From Bradyrhizobium sp. BTAi1 (GTDB lineage: Bacteria > Pseudomonadota > Alphaproteobacteria > Rhizobiales > Xanthobacteraceae), in NCBI RefSeq assembly GCF_000015165.1, contig NC_009485.1, positions 6,839,501 through 6,903,500 on the forward strand: a stretch of DNA of 64,000 bases, given 5' to 3'. The position numbers were made by a program, and so were the translations under genes. Under the pieces are notes generated by a model that was not told the DNA's origin, made no database searches, and was given only the letters and a program-made list of their open reading frames with translations. This document shows, piece by piece, positions 58,856 to 64,000 of the stretch; position 1 is the first letter of the stretch; each line of letters starts with the position of its first letter.

Positions 58856-58870
58856 CGCAAAATCCGCGCA
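58855..58870. repeat. 16-bp direct repeat near attR
   Basis: GCGCAAAATCCGCGCA, identical to 11697-11712, overlapping the last base of the Abi-like stop codon. Candidate integrase arm site. Confidence 0.5.
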
Positions 58871-58934
58871 GCCGCCACGCAAAAATGCAAAAACAAACGC
58901 TATATCAAAGCGATAGATTACCCCCTCCCCTACG

Positions 58935-58980
58935 TTCACACGGGAGAGGTCCAAGGTTCGATCCCTTGTGCGCCCACCAT
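58935..58980. repeat. attR core, 46-bp direct repeat with 11556-11601
   Basis: A perfect copy of the tRNA-Val 3' segment, from anticodon loop to CCA plus one base, without the 5' half of the tRNA. It marks the right end of the prophage. Confidence 0.95.
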
Positions 58981-59804
58981 TAAGTCCGACAATTCAGTGA
59001 CTTATACTAACCGCTCCCTTACGGTGTGCCCCAACTCAGCCGGGGCATTCTGGGCACACGATAATTTTAGCGATCGACGTCGTTTTCGCCGGCCCCATGC
59101 CACAAGTGCGTTGCCTGCTGCACGAGCGAGGGGATTGGCTCGACAAGACGTCGAGCAAGCGATTTGGGCGCTGGGTTCAGGGTGAACTTCGTCGAATTTC
59201 ACGTCGACGGCGACGAGAGTGGGATTCGAACTCCCGCTCAATTTTCGAATCTGGACCTAACCTTTTCGCTAGGAGCGACACCGTCCACAGCCACGTGGCG
59301 TACCCAAATCGTTTGAAAAACCGGCGGTGCGATCCGCGTCGACCAAGGCTCGGAGTTCGTTTCGCGCGATCTCGACATCTAGATTTACCAGAAAGGCGTC
59401 GTGCTGGACTTCTCGCGGCCCGGCAAGCGGGATGAAGGCATTCTGGGTCGGTTTGCCGGGCGCGATGTAGTGCCACTCGATCTCACTTTCCTGAAGCGCG
59501 CAGCATGGCCATGCCGGTCAGCTCGGTGCCGCCGTCGGGCAAGGGGAGCCGAGTCACCTTCAACCAGCGAGCTTCGCTTGCAAAGTCCGGAAATGGTCCT
59601 TCGCGACGTATCTCGCTGCTGCACGAGTTTTGGCCGCCCTGGGAGCATGGCGGTCAGTGCGTGGCACCCCAGCCGATACCAAAAGATGAGAAACGTGGTC
59701 GGGTTGCAAGTCGGCCGGCTGGGTGCCTACCAGGCCAAAATATGAGGCGAGAGGACTTTCTTCGTAGACACCGCGCAAAGTCGGAGAGCCGCCAACAACG
59801 GATT
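58981..59804. other. Decayed region right of attR without intact gene
   Basis: About 820 bp in which no open frame has convincing coding character. It contains a short transposase remnant (59332-59427). A tRNA-like T-arm fragment on the minus strand near 59218-59245 has no matching acceptor stem. Confidence 0.55.
59332..59427 (+). pseudogene. Fragment of an IS3-family transposase (DDE integrase core)
   Basis: Translation reads IRVDQGSEFVSRDLDI, then a stop (TAG), then IYQKGVVLDFSRPGK. This is the well-known block around the second catalytic Asp of IS3-type OrfB proteins, usually followed by a Thr-Asp-Asn segment that has decayed here. The in-frame stop and missing flanks show an old remnant. 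Confidence 0.65.
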
Positions 59805-60680
59805 TCACGGCCTCGATAGGAAAATCGGCGTCCGCAAGGTCAAAGTGTAAGCCGGCTTTGGAACCCACGATACTTCGGCTGTGACCCCAAACAGCCGATT
59901 GTCGTCGTCGTCCATGCGATCGAGATCCAGCCGGACGACCGGCTGCGTGAAGGGGCGAACCACGCTTGCGTTGAGTAAGGTCGCCCCTTCGAAATGCTGG
60001 ATGCCGATGCGCCCGGTGAACTTCCAGTTGTTGGGCCACTGGTAGTAACCTCCGACATACCCGATCGAGTAGGAGCGGATGCTGGCGAGGTCGCTGGCAA
60101 CGACGGTCTGGTTGTTCTGGAATCCCGTAAGGAGTCCGCGGGTGGCGTCCTCGTCGAGGGCATAGTCGAATTCGAGGATCGAACTGAAAGATGTCGTCGC
60201 CAGGGGGCCTGGAGGAAGCGACTGCGTCAATGTCGTCTGCAATGTCACGGACGGCAGAAAGCCGCCGTTCTGGTCGTAGAGTTGCGCCTGCAAGCCGATG
60301 TTCCAGCTCGACGTGACGAAGTCCGACCAGCCTCCACCGTCGAACCGGGTCGAGTTGCCGGATACCCCGCCGTAGATCGAAAGGCTGTCCGTGACATCGA
60401 CCGTCAAGGGCAGATCGACGCTGACGGCCGTGGCCGCCGGGATGCTGATGGATGCGGCCGGCAGCAGTCTGCTCAGGAGAGAGGCCGGGCCGAACCCCAG
60501 TCCCAGCGATCCCGCGGGGATGCGGGCATAGCTGGTGCGCATGTCCAGGTAGATTGCGGGCGATGTGGAATGATCCGCGGGGTCAGCCCCGGCTGCCTGA
60601 CGAACGGCGAGAACCGAGAGCGCGAGAGCTCCGCCCACCGCGAGCTTCGCACGATCACCCCTGCTGCCCCTCACGATCAC
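59805..60680 (-). CDS. Outer-membrane-like protein of unknown function
   Basis: 291 residues. An N-terminal signal-like segment (LAVGGALALSVLAVRQAAGA) is followed by alternating-hydrophobic strands with aromatic ends, finishing YTLTLRTPIFLSRP. The pattern suggests a beta-barrel of the outer membrane. No family recognised. It lies beside a second envelope-type gene on the same strand, so the two may belong together. Confidence 0.55.
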   Translation of the reverse strand: MIVRGSRGDRAKLAVGGALALSVLAVRQAAGADPADHSTSPAIYLDMRTSYARIPAGSLGLGFGPASLLSRLLPAASISIPAATAVSVDLPLTVDVTDSLSIYGGVSGNSTRFDGGGWSDFVTSSWNIGLQAQLYDQNGGFLPSVTLQTTLTQSLPPGPLATTSFSSILEFDYALDEDATRGLLTGFQNNQTVVASDLASIRSYSIGYVGGYYQWPNNWKFTGRIGIQHFEGATLLNASVVRPFTQPVVRLDLDRMDDDDNRLFGVTAEVSWVPKPAYTLTLRTPIFLSRP

Positions 60681-60774
60681 CTCTCCCGGCTCAGACCGGA
60701 AACTCGCTGCCGGTTCATCAGCGACGGTCGGGCGACACAGGGCGCGAGCATACCGCCGGGGTTCATCCGGTCAA

Positions 60775-61411
60775 TTATCTTCGACGGGCTTGCCCCTTCT
60801 GAGATGATGTCGTCGCCGGCGCGACCTCGGATATCGAGAACGTCAGCCAGGTGTTCCAGCCGGACGGCCGGTTCGCGGCGTCGAACTCGCCATATCCTTT
60901 CAACCCGAGGAAACCCTGGTTGGCTCCAATCGGGAACACGTATCCGATCTGGGATCCTATACCGATTACGCGAGAGCGGAAACCTCCGAGCACCGGGGGC
61001 TGGCCCACGTCGTCGGTCACCTGCTGATAAGCATAGCCGACAAGGCCGACGAAAAGCTGCTTGGAGAGAAATTGCGAAACGCCCCAGTCAAAGTGAAAAT
61101 CTATGCCGCTCTGATACTGAGTGTCGACGTTCTTGAAATTGTAGGTGAAGCCGGCAACGCCCGACAGCTCCATCGCAGTGGCGGGGTTCATGTACGTGTA
61201 GCCACCACCGACATCGAATGCGCCATGACCAAGGCCGATGTTCGCAAGTCGAGACGGACTGTAGTCACCCACGGGACGGTTTCCGGTTGCGTACACCATG
61301 TAGTTGTTGACGCCTTCGCTCCACTTCAGTTTCAGCGTTGGATAAAGGTCGCCGTAAGATGTGAGTGCGTCCTGGAGGTTTCCTTCGCGCGAGATCACGT
61401 TAGGCCCTGCT
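60775..61411 (-). pseudogene. 5'-truncated MetA-pathway phenol degradation-type outer membrane protein
   Basis: The frame from about 61411 matches proteins of the meta-pathway phenol degradation (Phenol_MetA_deg) family: LYPTLKLKWSEGVNNYMVY, ATGNRPVGDYSPSRLANIGLG, AFDVGGGYTYMNPATAMELS, GIDFHFDWGVSQFLSK, and a C-terminal GLKGYGEFDA. The family normally begins with a signal peptide and ~60 further residues. Here the upstream part (61412-61575) is unrelated sequence in frame, so the gene has lost its start and is probably non-functional. Confidence 0.65.
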
Positions 61412-61589
61412 GCGATACCCCGTGGGCTGCATCGCCAGTATGCCTGAAGTGCTCCCCATTCAAGTCCGCTGATTTCAGACGTTTCTCTTTTGCTCGACGA
61501 CTTGGCTGTCGCAGGCCGGCCAGTGCCTAAGCTCGGCTCTGCCGCATCTCTCCATTCGTCCGGAACAAGCCCCATGCGTCTGTCTCGCG

Positions 61590-61613
61590 GGAGCCGGGCA
61601 AAGACCCGGCTCC
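61590..61613 (-). terminator. Strong hairpin after the chemoreceptor gene
   Basis: GGAGCCGGG and CCCGGCTCC with a six-base loop, 17 bp downstream of the chemoreceptor stop. No clear T-run, so its terminator role is tentative. Confidence 0.4.
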
Positions 61614-61629
61614 GCCTGACCTTCGCACC

Positions 61630-63327
61630 TTAGGCAGCCCGCACCGTCGAGAGGAAACGGCCAATCTCGACCTTGAGTCGCTCGCTGTCGCGCGAGAGCG
61701 ACTTCGCCGCCGCGAGCACTTGGCTCGACGCAGACCCGGTTTCAGAAGCGCCGCGTTGCACATCGACGACATTGGTCGATACCTGCTGCGTGCCCGCGGC
61801 AGCTTGCTGGACGTTGCGGGAGATTTCCTGCGTTGCGGCGCCCTGTTCTTCCACCGCGGCGGCGATGGTGGACGCAATCTCCGACAACTTTTCGATCGTC
61901 GTCGAGATCGCCTTGATCGCATCGACCGACTCGTTGGTCGCAGCCTGGATGCTGCCGATCTGCTGACCGATTTCTCCTGTTGCCTTTGCAGTCTGCTCCG
62001 CCAGGGCCTTGACCTCGGTTGCAACGACCGCGAATCCGCGGCCCGCTTCGCCGGCCCGAGCCGCCTCGATGGTCGCGTTCAGCGCGAGGAGATTGGTCTG
62101 GCCCGCGATCGTGTTGATCAGTTCAACGACGTCGCCAATACGGCCTGCGGCCTTGGACAGTTCGGCGACTTGATCATTCGTCTTTCGCGCCTGATTGACC
62201 GCATCGTTGGCCATACGGGCGGACTCCTGCACCTGCCGGCTGATCTCCGTGACGGAGGATGACAATTCCTCGGTGGCCGAAGCTACTGACTGGACATTGG
62301 TCGAGGCTTCTTCCGAGGCTGCAGCAACCGTCGTCGACAGTTCCTGAGAGCGCGAGGCGGTCGTGCTCAAACTGCCGGCAGAGGCTTCCAGCTCGGTTGA
62401 TGCCGAGGAGACCGTATCCACGATTTCACCGACAGCGTGCTCGAAGCGGTCCGCGAGATCGAGCATGTCGCGGCGGCGCTGTTCTGATGCCTTCCGTTCC
62501 GCCTCCTCTTGTGCCTGCTTCAGCCGAGCCACTTCAAGCCCGTTGGTCTTGAACACCTCCACGGTCTTGGCCATCTCGCCGATCTCGTCACGGCGCGCGA
62601 TCTCGGGCACCTCCGTCGTCAGATCGTTATTGGCGAGCCGCCCCATGGCCTCCTTGAGCCTTGCAACGGGTCCTGACAATGACTTCAATCCAATGAACAA
62701 GGCGGCGAGAACGCCGATGAGGAGACCTGCCCCGCCAACCAGCAGAACGTTGCGAGTGGTTGCGGCAGCCTCCGCTCTGAGCGCCGCACGCTGCTTGTTC
62801 ACCCGGTCAACCGTCGCCAAGGAGAACTTCTGAAGCTCATCAAGCAATCGATCGATCGATGGGTCACATTCCTTGTGTGCCCGCTCGCCCACTTTGGCAT
62901 TTTCTTGAGCTGTCGTCGATTTCGCGGCCGCTAGCAGAATCGGATCGCACGCGGCAAATGTGGCCTGAAACCGTGAGGCGAAGTTTCGGATGTCATTCGC
63001 TTGAATCGCGCTATCTTTGGCGGCCGCCTGCAACAGTCCCGCGATCCCGTCACGTGCCTCCACTGCGGTCTTCATCCGACTCGCATTCGCCTCGTCTGTC
63101 GTTTCCGTGAGGAGCGCGTAGAGAGCCGCATGATACGTCTCGGCGCGGCGCTGAGCCCGGACGAGACCGATATTGGCTGACTGGTCCGAGATCAGCTCGG
63201 AGAAGTCCTCGACCGTGCCAGCCAGCTGGACGGTACTATAGGCAACGATCCCCACAAGTGCCGAACCAAGCACCGCGACGATGAGACCGAGTTTCCAGAC
63301 GATTTTGAGATTATCTAAGAGCTTCAT
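61630..63327 (-). CDS. Methyl-accepting chemotaxis protein
   Basis: 565 residues. TM1 near residues 12-35, a four-helix-bundle-type periplasmic sensor (residues ~36-190, with RAETYHAALYALLTET), and TM2 (NVLLVGGAGLLIGVLAALFIG). A HAMP domain follows (SLSGPVARLKEAMGRLANND), and then the cytoplasmic signalling domain with the hallmark hairpin tip (LINTIAGQTNLLALNATIEA; ARAGEAGRGFAVVATEVKAL). It would signal through a CheA/CheW system such as the one at 3.3-6.6 kb, though pairing is unproven. The ligand is unknown. Confidence 0.93.
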   Translation of the reverse strand: MKLLDNLKIVWKLGLIVAVLGSALVGIVAYSTVQLAGTVEDFSELISDQSANIGLVRAQRRAETYHAALYALLTETTDEANASRMKTAVEARDGIAGLLQAAAKDSAIQANDIRNFASRFQATFAACDPILLAAAKSTTAQENAKVGERAHKECDPSIDRLLDELQKFSLATVDRVNKQRAALRAEAAATTRNVLLVGGAGLLIGVLAALFIGLKSLSGPVARLKEAMGRLANNDLTTEVPEIARRDEIGEMAKTVEVFKTNGLEVARLKQAQEEAERKASEQRRRDMLDLADRFEHAVGEIVDTVSSASTELEASAGSLSTTASRSQELSTTVAAASEEASTNVQSVASATEELSSSVTEISRQVQESARMANDAVNQARKTNDQVAELSKAAGRIGDVVELINTIAGQTNLLALNATIEAARAGEAGRGFAVVATEVKALAEQTAKATGEIGQQIGSIQAATNESVDAIKAISTTIEKLSEIASTIAAAVEEQGAATQEISRNVQQAAAGTQQVSTNVVDVQRGASETGSASSQVLAAAKSLSRDSERLKVEIGRFLSTVRAA

Positions 63328-63762
63328 TGCCCTTCACTCCGCATCCTTGCGACGATATGTCACGTAGACCCGGCGCGACTTAAGGACAGCAAGCTTAACA
63401 TGTACCAAATTCCGAAACCGTAGTGCTACGGACCCGCGAGCGTTTCAGGCAGTGATTTCGCGCTCTCCGTAGATTCACGGAGAACATTGGTGTGTAGGTA
63501 AGCCAACTACACGGTCCGTGGCTTACTACTCCTGGTCGAAAATCGTCGAACCGTCCGGGCGCTACGATTGAAACAGTTTCGGTCGCCTGGCCGTTGGCTC
63601 TCGTCCGGTGACGAGGATTGGATCCTCGTCGCGATCAAGTCGGCTCTGATCAAGCCGAAGCGCACGGGTCTGGCCTGATCGCTGAACCTCATCAGCAAAT
63701 CGGACCGCCGCCGGTCGATCGGGACCCGCCGACAGTCCGTTGCGCCCTGCGGGCTCGAAACC
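63328..63762. other. Intergenic region upstream of the chemoreceptor
   Basis: No gene seen. A hairpin TCTCCGT-AGATTC-ACGGAGA lies at 63464-63483 and could be an operator. Frames on either strand are short and lack ribosome sites. Confidence 0.4.
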
Positions 63763-64000
63763 TCAGCCTGCGGCTTGCTGCTCCAACGCGCGCAGCTTGA
63801 AGCGCTGGATTTTTCCGGTGGCGGTCTTCGGCAGCTCGTCGACATATTCGATCATGCGGGGATATTTATACGGCGCCAGCCGATCCTTGACGAACGCCTT
63901 GAGCTCGGCGTCGTTGGTGGTCGCGCCGTGCTTGAGCACCACGAACGCCTTGGTCTTTGTCAAGCCTTCGGCATCGGGCACGCCGATCACGGCCGCCTCG
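63763..64000 (-). CDS. Acyl-CoA synthetase C-terminal domain (N-terminus outside window)
   Basis: The visible 78 residues are the AMP-binding enzyme C-terminal domain: EAAVIGVPDAEGLTKTKAFV, LKAFVKDRLAPYKYPRMIEY and PKTATGKIQRFKLRALEQQ, with the catalytic Lys in TGKIQR. The wording resembles benzoate/4-hydroxybenzoate-CoA ligase families, but the substrate-binding part is not in view. The coding frame enters from the right edge. Confidence 0.85.
   Translation of the reverse strand, partial: EAAVIGVPDAEGLTKTKAFVVLKHGATTNDAELKAFVKDRLAPYKYPRMIEYVDELPKTATGKIQRFKLRALEQQAAG

Noticed and set aside
11602..58934. A transposable Mu-like phage
   Set aside because: No MuA/MuB-like transposase genes are seen; a tyrosine integrase and att repeats show site-specific integration.
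58935..58980. A second tRNA-Val gene at the right end
   Set aside because: Only the 3' 46 bp are present; the acceptor 5' strand and D arm are missing, so it is an att repeat.
59218..59250. A tRNA-like T-arm (GGGAGTTCGAATCCC) on the minus strand
   Set aside because: No matching acceptor or anticodon stems could be drawn; probably a decayed fragment or chance.
63507..63845. A 112-codon minus-strand frame near the right edge
   Set aside because: It overlaps the acyl-CoA synthetase frame, which has clear conserved motifs, and has no similarity of its own.

Overview
The window looks like a Bradyrhizobium-type alphaproteobacterial chromosome (Nitrobacteraceae, order Hyphomicrobiales). It is GC-rich throughout. 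The host genes include a cheA(REC)-cheW-cheY-cheB-cheR cluster next to a ChpT-like phosphotransferase, a DUF1134/EipA-type envelope protein, and a tRNA-Val(CAC). This placement is inferred from gene content; no database was searched.

Layout. (1) 1-11.6 kb is host. A KaiC-like ATPase (cut by the window edge), cheR, cheB, cheY, cheW, cheA and chpT all lie on the minus strand. A CysQ-type phosphatase, a YHS-domain protein on the minus strand, an EipA-like protein, a coiled-coil membrane protein and tRNA-Val follow. (2) 11.6-58.98 kb is one complete-looking prophage of about 47.4 kb, inserted in the 3' part of tRNA-Val. It is flanked by a perfect 46-bp direct repeat (11556-11601 and 58935-58980). 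(3) 58.98-64 kb is host again: decayed DNA with an IS3-type transposase remnant, an outer-membrane-like protein, a 5'-truncated MetA-pathway-type protein, a methyl-accepting chemotaxis protein and the C-terminus of an acyl-CoA synthetase.

Prophage organisation, left to right. A short rightward block (SprT-like protein and three small genes) has its own promoters, each with an embedded palindrome. The long leftward block runs in coordinate order as: nucleotide-metabolism gene, metallophosphoesterase, lysis (Rz/Rz1 pair, N-acetylmuramidase endolysin, CHAP-like peptidase), tail fibres, Mu-like baseplate and tail (gp48 down to gp37 equivalents), head proteins, a protease-capsid fusion, a lambda-type portal, gpW, a ParA-like ATPase, the GpA terminase and the small terminase. 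Next come a putative replication origin, a D5-type primase-helicase, a CHC2/Toprim primase, a deoxyribosyltransferase-like protein, a DNA methyltransferase and SSB, still leftward. A CI-like repressor sits at 52.3 kb between paired operators. Rightward early genes then lead to a HTH/Xis-like gene and a tyrosine integrase. Cargo lies between integrase and attR: a RelE/HigA-type toxin-antitoxin pair and an Abi protein carrying a HEPN-like motif.

How it works together. The phage is a mosaic: lambda-style packaging and head, Mu-style contractile tail, site-specific integration and no Mu transposase. Regulation seems to use at least three DNA palindromes. One is a 19-bp ACTAG-type operator around the repressor and again near attL. 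The second is a TAGTGCA palindrome inside two leftmost promoters. The third is a 22-bp TATCGTACGA-centred palindrome at three dispersed positions, one beside the ParA gene. Points most worth a second look are the ParA gene with its dispersed palindrome, the repressor that lacks the usual self-cleavage serine, the Trp in the Walker A of the primase-helicase, the programmed -1 frameshift in the tail chaperone, the iteron-like cluster, and the defence cargo at attR.
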